Below, piece by piece: positions 11,094 to 22,800 of a DNA stretch of 64,000 bases; positions within the stretch are counted from its first letter, which is position 1, and every line of letters begins with the position of its first letter. The translations under genes and the position numbers were made by a program. The stretch spans positions 36,795,724 through 36,859,723 of the forward strand of contig OX637287.1 of the NCBI GenBank assembly GCA_951799445.1, written 5' to 3'. The notes beneath the pieces are model-generated. The model worked only from the letters and a program-made list of their open reading frames with translations. It was not told the DNA's origin and made no database searches. The stretch is from Pseudisothecium myosuroides (Eukaryota; Streptophyta; Bryopsida; Hypnales; Lembophyllaceae).

Positions 11094-12481
11094 TTATGAG
11101 TGGCTTGGTTTCTGAAACTTTGCATGAACCCAAACACGTTTCATAGGAACCTGTTTCCGCCGATTCATCAACTGCACACAGCAATACTCCAGCTCCCGTT
11201 CCAGAAAGCCCACCCGAGTAAGTAAGCCTCGCACCATTTCAAGAGAGAAAAAGTAAGACAGCGTTCCATCGTCCCGTTGGTACAAACAGCTAGAAACGCG
11301 TTGCCGTGGAGCAAACCGTAACATCGTCATGTCATAGAGACCATAGTCTCGAAACAGCAACAGCCCTCCAGGTTTCAACACTTCAAAGCACTCCATCAAC
11401 ACATGGGCCATTTTCTCCACCGGGATTGCAGACAAAGTGAAAATCATCGTTACAATGTCGAGTCCTCCTATGCAGCAACTGGCAAAAGAATGTCCAGGAA
11501 GACTCCCTAATTCTGGGGCAGAACTACTGCTCGTTGCAGCATCAAACACTATCCCATTGCTCTCAAATTGCTCTTGTGACTCCGTCCGATCGCTGACAAG
11601 CATCTCAGTAAGGTAGGGAACCGATTCCTGTGAAAGTCTCAATTCCATTAGCAAGCTATGAACAGACCATAAATGAAGTAAATGTAATTGACAATCTACA
11701 ATCTAGGGAGTGTGACTATGTTTAATTGTTGAAGAGCCAAAATCTACTCTTGGTTTAGGTCCCTGTAAGCTAAAACATGTCAAATAATCACACAGTATCC
11801 AAATAATTCATACGTTGGTGCATTGAAATTCTCTCAAAATTGGTAGACAATATGCTCAAAACGTTTTTGGCAATTCTAAAATAAGAAACATGAAACAGCT
11901 GAAAGTCACGGGAATGAGTTCCCTACCTTACCACTGGATTGATCATTTCTCCCACGACAGGCTGAGCAGCAGAGGAATTCAGGGAGCTTACTGAGGGAGA
12001 CGTCACAAAGAAAGGGATGGAAAGAGGAGGCCCTTACACCAGACACAACTTCGGTCGCTTTTTTCAAAGCTGCAGAGCTACAATCGCACGCATAAAGCAC
12101 GGCGTGCTTGTTTTCTCTTACAATTGGAACCACGGAACTACCTGTCCCACATCCAACCTCGAGAAGAAAGAGAGTTTTTTCCGCTTGACAGAGGTCCGGA
12201 AACTCCTTCGTCAAGTATCGCCGTTCTTTGAAGAAGAAGTTTCGAGAATGTCGAGTGTGGAAGGTTTCCCATGATGTGGAGGTCGAAGGAGCCTCGCCGG
12301 AATCTTTCTCTATTGTCTGCAACAACGAAGGCGAGGCACGTTCCTGTGAACTAACAATCGAATGATCATGTTGGCCTAAAAATTCAGGCATCCGCTCTAC
12401 TTCCTCACGCAACGCCTCCCACTCAAAGTCTTGGCTGTAGTATGCTCCCGCGGATGAGGACCCCTCATCGACATTGTCCAT
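11094..12481 (-). CDS. METTL2/6/8-type tRNA N3-methylcytidine methyltransferase
   Basis: This class I SAM-dependent methyltransferase belongs to the family that makes m3C in tRNA anticodon loops (family knowledge). It has two exons, 12481-11927 and 11627-11094, joined in phase 0 at AAG|gtaggg and acag|GAA, giving 362 aa. Motifs: WETFHTRHSRNFFFKERRYL (71-90), SAM motif I EVGCGTGS (108-115), then in exon 2 DIVTMIFTLSAIP and LKPGGLLLFRDYG, and a C-terminal RVWVHAKF typical of METTL6-like proteins. The gene runs head-to-head with the TraB-like gene: 644 bp separate the two start codons, so they probably share a promoter region. It is convergent with the aldolase gene. No organelle signal is obvious. 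Assignment to METTL2, 6 or 8 is not possible from sequence alone. Confidence 0.87.
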
Positions 12482-13125
12482 TGTCCATAAAATGATAGCC
12501 GAAGGCGGATTGACAATGTGATCACAAACAGGATAACGATGTAAACAGAAAGATTAGCTACGATTCTACTACCAGTATTCAGAAATGCGCTCCGACCTTG
12601 AGTCTCGAATCCAAGCCAGCTCTTCAAAGATTTTTAATCCCTGAACCCAGCATCGCTCTTATTCTCCCAAAATCCACCTCAAAACCTGTACTCTCTCCCA
12701 ATAATCCAAATTCTTCTGCAATTGAACTGAAAAAAACTGAGCTGTGTCTTGCGTCCCGATTTCCAAGCCAGCTCTTCAGCACTGCTTAAACCCTGAAACC
12801 CTAAATCGCCATTGATAACTAGACCGGGGAATCAGGGTATCAAGGATCCGGGTATCATTCACGGTCTCGTCAGACCAGATATAAACGGCGGCGGGTATGT
12901 GTGATTTGGATGAATAGGGATCGACGACATTTCGTTTCAATGGGGCATGTTTAGATGAAAAGATCAGGGGGAGGTGGGACCCGCAATGAACAAGTTGCCG
13001 ACAGAACGCGGGAAACTTTGTTGATACCCCATCCGAATGTGGGAACACAGGAACATGGTCGTTCTCTACCGGGAACTCCAGAGTTCTCGGTGAACTTTCT
13101 TTGAAAGACGGAACGCGGTACCCTA
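12482..13125. promoter_or_regulatory. Bidirectional promoter between methyltransferase and TraB-like genes
   Basis: These 644 bp separate divergent start codons. The interval contains repeated exon-like phrases (AAGCCAGCTCTTCA at about 12611 and 12764) and CT-rich stretches. Near 13060-13115 are GGGAACTCC/GTTCTC motifs similar to those at 57.4 and 60.4 kb. I see no certain TATA box for either gene. Confidence 0.4.
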
Positions 13126-16030
13126 ATGGAGTTCTCGTTCGGGGACCTCGAATCCGCTCATGAACATTTGGCCTTTATAAACAAGTCGTCTCTCCCGATT
13201 GGGATTTTGTTTTGGGGGGCTTCAGCTATGGCGGCCTTGTTGCCATCATGGTTGCGGGCGCTGTTTTTTGATCCGAAAGATATTGTCGAATCGCGGGAAA
13301 TAGTGAAGAAGCTCAATCTGCCTGAAACCACTTCGCAATTTGTGCTGGCTCTGCGACCGAAAGACTCCCCGGAGTCCGTTGTGTACCTTCTTTCTAGCTT
13401 TTATTTCTCGGAGAAAGCTGTCTCGAATGTTAGGGAATTGATCGGTGCCACGCAACCGAAGGCTGTGGTGGCCTTGGTGGATCTGGAGTGTATATCAGGG
13501 GTGAAAGAGGAGGAGAAATTAGCAACCGAATCGTTTGAGGTGCCGACTTCCATTTTAGGTGTGATTCAGGAAAATATAGAACGAGATCCTGAGGTAGTGC
13601 CGTATAAGAGTCGAGCGCGGGTCCAAGTTTCGAAATCTGTTTTTGGTGCCGGAGCGTATAGTGATGTTTTGGAAGCGAAGGCCTCAGCGGCGAAGGTGAA
13701 TGCCTCGTTCCGTTACGTCGACTTCCCGTACCGATCGTCTTCTGGCCATTACGATCCATCCGCGAATGCTGATGATGAACCTGGAAGCCCTAGCCGAGAA
13801 TCGTCTGGAAATCAGCAGTCTGACGCTGTGAATTCCGCAGTAGCCGGACGTGCCACGCAGGGATTGAGAAGCTTTGCGACCGAGACTCCATTGAATGAGT
13901 TACGGCTGTGGAGAGAGTCGTGCAGCGTGGCTCTGGTACGGATGCTTGATGAATATGGAAGCACGGCTGTCGCTGCAGCTCCTGCTGAGAGGTGAGTCCA
14001 TCTCTTACAGGGATGCACTTTTCGGAATTTTGAATTGGAAATTGATAAATTATTCTTTTGAATTCTCAGAATCATGTTTGAAACAGGAGACAAGTATGTC
14101 CAGTGATACTTAGCAAGCTTCACTTTATTAAATCAGAGAACAGACGAGGGGACAATCTTGAATTTTCTGTTTGGTTTGGCTTACTCAACAGGAAATTACT
14201 TCCCTGTCTCAAGTTTTACTGGCTTCGAGTATGATGACTTCTGAATTATCTCGTCTTGTAACCTTAAACGTTTACCAGAGAGTGTGATATTAACGACATG
14301 AATACCTCAAAATGTTCTGCATCTTCTCTCGTCTTCGTTCTAATCTCCTGAAAATGTCAACCTTCATTTCGTCGTAATTGAACGATCAAGGATGTTGCTC
14401 TCGTTGTCAAGGAGTGTGAAATAGACATGAAATTAGTTTAGGTCACTTAGTTCTGATTTTCTGAGTACTTTATGCTTCCTAAAGCTGAACACTGAATAGA
14501 ATTCTAAAGCCAGGGATTATTCTTTTTGGCAGCACCAAATCCTCAGACGGTCCTTCGGAGAATGAAGAAGACAAGGTGCCAGGGTTTGCAGTGCAGTTTC
14601 TTGGTATCTTTAGAGGCCTTTTTAGCGCATTCCGATCGCAAGCTCTCGGTGAAGCGTATGGGCACGCCATGAAGATATTTCAAGACGTGGAAAACGGCAA
14701 AGAGGTCAATCCTAGTGACGTTCTAGAGGCCTGTCGGTATCGAGTTGCTTTGGAGATGTGTCGGGTGCGAATGAATAAAACGATAAGAGATTCTGCCACC
14801 AAGGTATATAATCAAATCCCATGTTCTGATTATCTATCTGTTTCTGCAGCGAGTTGCATGTGTATGTATTTCACCTGGTTTTGTTTTCTGTTCAGATCAA
14901 TTTAAGCGCCAAATTTTTTTGAAGTCTCACATCCTGTTTCTTCCACATAAATTTTACAATTATGTGCAAGATCCATGTTGTCCTTTTAGAATTTTGTTGT
15001 CCGACTCTCGGTAAGTTCTGCTTTGAACAATAAAGAGGCTCAATTCCTGCTATTGTTACTTATCCCTATGCTAGCTCGGGGGCATGAGATTCCTGCCTTC
15101 CTCTCACTTTTATAATGGTATGCTTGCACTGGCTAGGTACCAACTCGAGCTGCAGACGAATTTCAACACCTTTCATATGAGGAGAAAAGCCACGCACTCC
15201 TAGCTCAGTCCCTGCAAAAGGAGGCACGAGAACACGGAGTAGTGGTGGCAGTTGTAGATGTGAACCGCATTCCTGGGATTCGCCAGCATTGGAACCAGCA
15301 AATTCCAGAGGATGTTGTTCCGCTAATTGATGAATGCTACGTTTCCATGGACGAAGTAGAGCAAGTGAACATTCTTGAAACCTTATTTCCTGGAACGATG
15401 AAGCCCAACAATCCAGAAGCTAGTCAAGAGAAGAAAGCGGCTGTTGTTGTTGGTGCAGGTGCAGCTGCTGCATTTGGACTAGCGTATTTACCCCACTGGG
15501 CTGCCCCGCTAACGCCACTCCTGAAGTTTACCACCGTGAAGGCTGCTACACTGCTGAAGATTGGCTTCTTGAACAGTAAGCGTGCTGTAGCTCTTACAAT
15601 TGCCAAGGGAATTCCTGGAGTCTCGAAGTTTCTTCTTCCAATCCAGGCTTCGACTGCAAAATCTGCCTCTGCGTCAGCTGTAAAAGCTGTAATTTCTGCT
15701 GAGAAAGCTCAAGTAGCTGCACAGGGACTCGTATCAGGACTGCAAAGGCAAACGCTTCAAGCAATTCGTACAAGTTTCTACAGTGCTATGAGAGGGACCC
15801 AGAATAAGCAAGTCACACGAAGCGCTTGGGGCTTATTTGGGGGCAGTGTGGTGGCAGGGTCTGGCATGTTATGGTACGGGGATAAGGTAGAGAGGACCCT
15901 GGGATCGTTTGCTTATGCTCCAAATGTGGCTAAGCTTGGACGTGGTTTGCAGTCGTTATCCGAGGCGAAACACCTGACTGGACTAAATTGGGATGCTATT
16001 TACCGTGAGGTGTACAGATTTAAACAATGA
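13126..16030 (+). CDS. TraB/PrgY-like membrane protein
   Basis: Three exons, 13126-13991, 14533-14803 and 15137-16030, join in frame (AG|C for Ser, then phase 0) to 676 aa. Residues 23-48 form an N-terminal hydrophobic segment. Residues 86-118 (VVYLLSSFYFSEKAVSNVRE and following) resemble the TraB pattern of a YL-x-G-T-x-H-V-S strand followed by VRELI. Residues 414-427 (VVVAVVDVNRIPGI) resemble the C-terminal VVAVVG-x-GHVPGI motif. The family's usual His in the first motif and GH in the second are replaced, so catalytic function, if any, is doubtful. The C-terminal part is long, with hydrophobic segments near 478-498 and 608-628. Related plant TraB proteins sit in organelle membranes (family knowledge). 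The exact role is unknown. The start is the only ATG that opens the frame. Confidence 0.7.
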
Positions 16031-17240
16031 ATACAGTTTTCTCACGAGGCTGAAGAAAAAAATCGGGTTGGTGGCTTTGAAGAACTATTTGAGTCTGTAC
16101 ATATTCCTGGTCGTGGTGTCCTCTTTACTACATTTTCAAACAAGAACTGAATTCTGCGGAGCTTTCTGCACTGCAGTCTGTTTGGAGCGCATTGCGACCC
16201 CTACGACAACTTTAGATCGATCCTTGGTTGCTCTCAAATTGATGTATTCTTTTCCTACAGAAGTTGCAAGTTTACTTAGGTTAATCTTCATGTTCAGACG
16301 CTGATGAATGTCACGCCTCACAAACAAGGCCGATGTATTTCCGTCCGCCAATTACAAGTTGATTTTTTTCTATTCCTGCTAGTTGATTATAGTGATCAGC
16401 TGCTATAGCCGAATAGTTTTCTTTCGTTTGGTTTGCATACTGGTGTGCAGGATACGATTGTTCAACAATTCAGTGGCTGCCATGTGGGAACAACAATTTT
16501 AATTCCACCAGCCCTTGTTGTGTACGTGCTGTTATTGAGTGTGCGTTATGGCGCTCTTTGAATTCCATTCTCTTAGCTGCAAAAAAAAATTTATGCCTGA
16601 AATCTATTTCAATTCCACCCTTAATTATCAGTGAGCTACACTATTGTAAGTTGAGTTCAAGGATGATTCTCACCTGGCTCTATCATCACTATTTTTAAGA
16701 CTGCATTAAATTTTTACCTCTAAGTTAGACACAGTCAATTGTGCCATCGAATTGTGCCAACGAATTGCGCCATCTTATATGATTCTACCATTTACCATTT
16801 ACATTTGGACCTTGAATGGTCAACTATAGTCTCCCAAAACGGCCATAAGTTTTTCATGAGCAAGCAATGGGAGCTTTGTGGCGTATGCTTCAATGGTAGT
16901 TGTTTAAGTGGAGTTTTGTAGCATATGTAGGTACCCTATGATTTAAGAGTTGAATATTCACAAAATATTATTTGAGTGCCAAGAAAATTACGAAAAAACT
17001 TGGGTTGGATTTCTCTTGAGATTAAAAAAAAACTCATTAAATAAAATTTATATTTGACCATAGGAAATTGTAGAATTTTAAAAAATGACATTTTTAGGTG
17101 CTTGTATCTTATCCATGTATTTAAAAGAGCCTTCTTCACAAGTTGTTACACTTGAAAGGAGCTTAATTACATAGGGTAGATAGTCATAGTAGTAGCAGTG
17201 AGTCATACCACATTATTTTTGTACCCTTATAGGATCATTA
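16031..17240. other. 3' flank of TraB-like gene and intergenic DNA
   Basis: This includes the probable 3' UTR to roughly 16.5 kb and then AT-rich DNA. A small run of GAATTGTGCC / GAATTGCGCC repeats lies at about 16737-16774. No further gene is seen. Confidence 0.5.
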
Positions 17241-18108
17241 CTCCCTTAGGGACAAATGAAAGTTTGGACAAGCACGTACAATCTTATGTTTGGTCATGAT
17301 TTTCTTAAACTTTTTTTAGAAGATAGGTGAATAGATTAGCTTTCTGGAAATAAATGTTTTATTACAATTAGCGCCTTCAAGAAAAAGTTATTCCATCCAA
17401 AGTAAAAATAATTGAACTTAGATTGCAATAAAAATCACAAATATTTGAAATAAATTTTTTTAAATAAAATTCTCATAGAATATGTTTTTGCCTATATAGA
17501 AAGCTTTGATCTATCCTTCCACTTGGATTTCTAATGTGAAAATTATGAAGAGTCTTGTAGTAACATATAGAATTCATTTTTGAAGTCAATTTTTATAATT
17601 TTCCAAATAAAAAGGTTCAATAAGTTTAGATTGCTTGTTAGAACAATTTCACTATAAAGATTGAGGTACGTCAATTCCATCTTAGAGTTATTAACAAATT
17701 AGATTTTCTTTCCATCTTGTACCTACTTCTACTTTTAAAAAAGTTAAAGAATGAAAATCAAGTTTCTTTTTTGAATTTTTTTCTTAGACTCTCAATTCAA
17801 TTCTCCACCATAAATATATTTTACCTCAAAACTTTGGCATGCAAGTTAGAAAAATTTAAAGTCTTATAATCTAGTATAGAAAGGGCTGGAGCAAAAAATA
17901 ATACGAATTATTGTTTTCCAATTTAGAGGTGAATATCTTGCAATCTATATGGCCAAAGTTTACGAGATTCTTTCATACATTTACATATTGGTCTAGTGCA
18001 AGATCCTATAGTTGGATGTGCTAAAAAACAAATGTATAAATTTTTTTCTTTTTACAATAGGATTGGCAATTTTTAAATGGTCTTTGGAAAATCCTAGTCA
18101 TAGAACTT
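17241..18108 (+). repeat. Decayed copy related to the TTAA element families
   Basis: Phrases from the 412-bp element (GCTTTCT, then AAAAAGTTATTCCATCCAAA) and from family A (GAAAGCTTTGATC, then CTTGGA-N12-AAATTATG) occur in the same order here, but substitutions are many and no intact ends are visible. It holds two copies of the spaced motif, at 17367-17392 and 17522-17547. Confidence 0.45.
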
Positions 18109-18752
18109 TTAACCTCTAAATGCCCAAGGCCTGTTTTGAGCCCCTTGGAATTTGCTCTAAATTAAACAAAAAGACAACATTTTGATAAGTGGAATCAAAT
18201 TTTTTTGAATTGTAACCATGCAAATTCAAACTAGACATGTTAGAGATTACATAGGAAAAGAAAACACAACTATATCATTTAAGGATTGAAAGATTATAAT
18301 GTTTGATCATCAAGGTGCTAAAACTATAAAAATCTTTGAGCTCTCTTTTTGCATGTCAAGTCTAAGAAGTTCAAGATCAAAAAAATATGAGGTTGAAGGG
18401 CCTAACAAATATAACCCCAATCAATTTATGACTTCTCAAAATCTATTCTACAATTTTTTTAAGTGAATTTTTAGTGTGATTTTTTCTCTAAGATCTAGTG
18501 TATTTGAGGCTCATTTCCAAGAGCCCTCAACACTACGAAAAGTCAAGATTGCAATGGGTACCTTTGCACAAAATCTTGAATAGAAAAATCATAATCATTC
18601 ATTTTCAAAATCGGATTTTTGATGCTAAAACTAGACTTCAAAAAGAATCTTTCAAAAACATAAACTACTAAAAATAGCAATTTGGTAAGGTTTTATTTAA
18701 CTTCAAAGTTTCTTCGACACCACATTGGGTGCCTTGGGCATTTAGGGGTTAA
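18109..18752 (+). mobile_element. TTAA-flanked element, family B copy 1
   Basis: It starts TTAACCTCTAAATGCCCAAG and ends CTTGGGCATTTAGGGGTTAA, a TIR of about 19 bp between TTAA sites; length 644 bp. The copy at 44566-45232 is the same family in the opposite orientation: its end phrases (ATTCCAAG... and TTCGACACC...) are mirrored there. No transposase frame is present. Confidence 0.75.
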
Positions 18753-19899
18753 GGGTTAAAAGAAGATGGCAATTGTTATCCTTAGTTTCCAAGGAAGGTT
18801 AAATGATTAATCTACCTTCCAAACATCCTACTCCGTAGCATAGATGAGTTACCCTACGCTCAAGTCAGATTCATTAAAAATTAATTCAAAATATAATTAT
18901 ATATGGCATGTAATGAAATTTTCAGAAATTATAATGTGGCATATTTGAAATGTGTAGAAATGTTAATGAAAATAATTTGAATCTTAAGAAAAAACCCAAA
19001 GAAAAATGAAAAATAATACATATGCTAAGGTGATTGCTTTATAAATGTAAAAAAATCTGTCAATGCCTAATATTATGGCATTGTTACATCTAATTGTCAA
19101 TAAAGTGTTGCATGATCCAATGAAGCTGGAATAAAGCTGGCGTAAAGCCTGGAAGACCCTCCTCCAATTGGCAAAGCTTGAATTTAGGTTGCAGGAAAGG
19201 GGGAGGACCTTTGCTAAAGGGAATGAATATTTCCAAAGTTCATCCCTCAAAAATCTGAAAAATCTAAATGGAGCTAACGAAAGAGAAATACAACGAAAAA
19301 GAAAAGATTTTGCATGGCCTATGACAAATCTGACCTCAACGTACGGTATTCCATAAAGATAGTCACATGGGTAAGCTAAGAAGGCTTTCTTTTTCATTCA
19401 CACTATACCACTGTAGCTCATATCACAAATGACAAAACAATGTAATGTTCTAACCCCATGACCACATTATCTGCTTTTGTGCAGCTACGCTTTGTTTCGA
19501 CAGTGAACCAATACATCTCCTCAACAAAATCAATCGAATGCACCGTTTTTTCTAGAGAACATCAGTCCCTTTGTTGTCTTCACTTCATTCAAGAATATTT
19601 GGAGGGACATCGCAATAGATGTCGCTTTTTGTGCGATGTGGCAAAATTTTGCTAGAAAAACAAACAAACTGGTTTAGGGTTTCATTGATAGAGGCTCAAC
19701 ATTTTGGGCATTTTTGGCAAGGGGTCGGTTTTGAAAATGAGTTGCAATCAGGTGCAGTTAGCTTAGATAATACGGAGTACTCCGTGTTGAGTTCAACATC
19801 AATTGAACTCAACATATTGTTTTACACATGTCAGTCTTTGCAGCCACTGATTACAACATATATGTACACAACTGGTCACACCTCTTTCTCGTGCTGTGT
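18753..19899. other. 3' flank of pyruvate decarboxylase gene
   Basis: A 137-codon minus frame at 18984-19397 has no recognisable family and is rich in Phe, Leu and Ile, as expected of translated AT-rich DNA. At 19772-19785 there is a perfect 14-bp palindrome ACGGAGTACTCCGT, and at 19786-19813 an 11-bp stem with a 6-nt loop. Both lie about 90-130 bp past the decarboxylase stop codon and could be in its 3' UTR. Confidence 0.5.
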
Positions 19900-22800
19900 T
19901 TACTGAGGATTGGGTGGTCGACTGTTGGCTGTTGCTACACGAGATCCCCATTCAAGAAGCTCCTTGCTGGTGTCATCCTTGTGAAGAATGACTTCAATGA
20001 AGCAAAGACTGTCTGTCTTCGTCTGGGTGGTCGCAATTGCCTCCTCCAGTTCCTCCTCCGTTCGCACCTACACAACCAAGAAAAACCACTTAGCGTTTTT
20101 TCTATGAGGACATTACTCTCTTGTACTCGATGGATTTGTTATCACTAATTCCGGAGGTTGTTTTAATTGAGGCATTTTTGTCTCTTTTTTGAAGTTTTTA
20201 CTGGAACCAATGCAGAGTTTCTGACAGAAGCTGTCACAGAAATTAACTACTCAACCTTAATGAATGAACAAGGAGTGTGCGGCGTACCTTGCAAGTCCAT
20301 AATTTTCCTTCACCATTGGCGAAAGCCTCCACCAGAGCCGTGTAGTTCCAGTTCTGGATGATGTTATACGGTCCATCGTGAATCTCAACTTCAATGGTGT
20401 AGCCGCCGTTGTTGAGCAAGAAAATGATGGTCCTCTGCCCGTAGCGAATCATGGTTGAGACATCTTGAGCTGTCACCTGGACAATGTCAACCAAATATTT
20501 TAAACTGCCCGCATGCTTTCGATGGTCTGATAGTTTTCATGGAGAATCTAGAATAGAGAAGAGCTAAACTAGCACGTTGCAATCAAAGCACCACTGATAA
20601 CTAACGATTGTCTTTCATATGTGATCGTTTCTGAAAGATTCTTGTAGGTAATAGATTCCACACAGGGTTGAGTTCACAGACAGGCAGACACAATATAATT
20701 CAAATATTTGAGAGTATTGTGCAATGTTTGGAAATTTTCTAGGAATACTGGTCAGGAGACAAATATTTGAAGATATTTTTTAGCAGGACCGTCTAGCACA
20801 CTTGACACCCGTCTAATAAGAAATTAGACACTAAACATCTCACTCTCGGCCAAGTAGTCTAACTTTTCTATAAGAAAACACTGGTGTCCCAAGATTTACT
20901 TGACAGGACAAACTGGGATATTAGGAATTCACAATAGAATGTGGAAGGGAAAGGTGTCACTCGTACTTGAAAACTTCCATCACCGATACACGCGATCACG
21001 CGTTTGTCCTTGGAGCCTTGCGCGTAGCCCAGAGTGGCTCCCACTGCCCAGCCAATTGAACCATACTGCATCTGGAATTCATATTTGCAACCCTCAGGAA
21101 GCTTGAGTTTCTGGCAATTGAACCACGAGTCTCCCGTCTCAGCTATGACGGCCGAATCCTTCGTTAACATTCCCTGCGGAGAAGTAACAACTTAAGAACA
21201 GCAAGAGACAAGGCTCGTGACAAATTCAGATCATGGAAATTGGTCTCATATGGTAGCCATTACAGGATGAGAAGCCGATACTTTAACCCCGAAGTGCCCA
21301 AACTTTAAAATAGAAAGTTCACTTCGGAAGCTAATAGCTGATTCTATTAACCTTCAATGCCTACTAGTGTAGCCCTGTGCCGTTGCCACAACCAAATCAA
21401 AAGTAAAAGTCATTTTAAAATTTTTAAAAAACTCAAAAATCAATAACTTTTCCACCGTAAGTCCAAACGCCATGAAACAAAGCCCGTGCACCCCTCCTCG
21501 CCGAGGGCTTTCCAACGGTACCAAGAACGTGACAAATTGACACACAATTCAGAAGATACATAATTTAGTAATTTTTAAGAACCAAAAATAACTCAAAAAT
21601 CAATAACTTTCCCACCGCGGGTCCAAACACCATGAAACCAAGCCCGTGCACCCCTCCTCGCCGAGGGCTTTCCGACGGTACCAAGCACGCCCCCGGGGGA
21701 CGCACGGTCCGGGAGATCCCCATGTGACAAACAAAACAAACAAAACAAACAAACAAACAAACCACCTGTCTTAAGGTATGGATTTCAATTGGTCATTTTT
21801 GAGAATACAAAAGACAATCATGTATAATATGCTTAAAGGGATGATTGCGAACTTGGGGGTACCTGAATGTGCTTGAAGAGGTTGACAGTTTTGAGAAGCT
21901 GGCCTGGTTTTTGCTTCAGAGGAACGCTAGGAGGAACGTACATGCGTGAATAGTTATCAAACGAAGTTGTGTTTTTCTTCACCTTCTTTGCAAGCGCTTC
22001 CAGAAAGTCCCTCATCAATACACAACCAAAAGACGGCCCATTTCCTATCTTCACTCGATCGTGTTCCAAGCTGATAATATTCTCCTTCTTGATGAGCAGC
22101 GAGTATCCTACAGAGCTGCATAAAGATTATTAAAACTTTAGTACATCCCTTTTCAGCATCAACATACAGTCAAAATCCACAAGAGCTCCATATGAAGATC
22201 TCGGAGTGCAGTGATATCCACCTGTAATCGTTGAAGACTGGGCCAGCAAACAGATACTTGTCAGCAGATTCAACAACCTCAGATGCGTACATCGAGCTTA
22301 CAGCACCCCAATAAGTGCCAATGAAATTGGGATGAGTTTCTGGAAAATGACCCTTCGCGGAAGGCATGACCGCGGTTGCATATCCAGATGCCGTGGCTAA
22401 CTCTTCAAAAGCTTCAACTGCTTTTGAAAAGCGCAGCTGAGGGCCAGCTACGAGGACAGGCTTGACACTTCCATTCAAGATCCCACTCACGGCATCTACA
22501 GCTGCTTCAAGGCTCAATTTATTGCTCGTATTGTTTCCAATTCCATAGAGCCTGAACACATTTCAAACAGAAACCATCAGTATACTGCTCAGGCAATCAC
22601 AACGTGAACCCATACCAGTACAACGCGGAGGCACCTAATTGCGTCACCGGCCTTAATCTTGCACGATAAGTACTTCTTGATTTCGAGAATGTACACAATC
22701 GCAACATCAGAACAACGAACCCTTATAACAAACATCAGAAAATTATCGCGTCAGGGTAAGCCCGATTAACAAACCCTTGTAATTTTTGCGTACGGTATCC

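Noticed and set aside
18984..19397. 137-codon minus frame
   Set aside because: Its Phe/Leu/Ile-rich composition matches translated AT-rich DNA, with no motif, no splice context and no neighbour.
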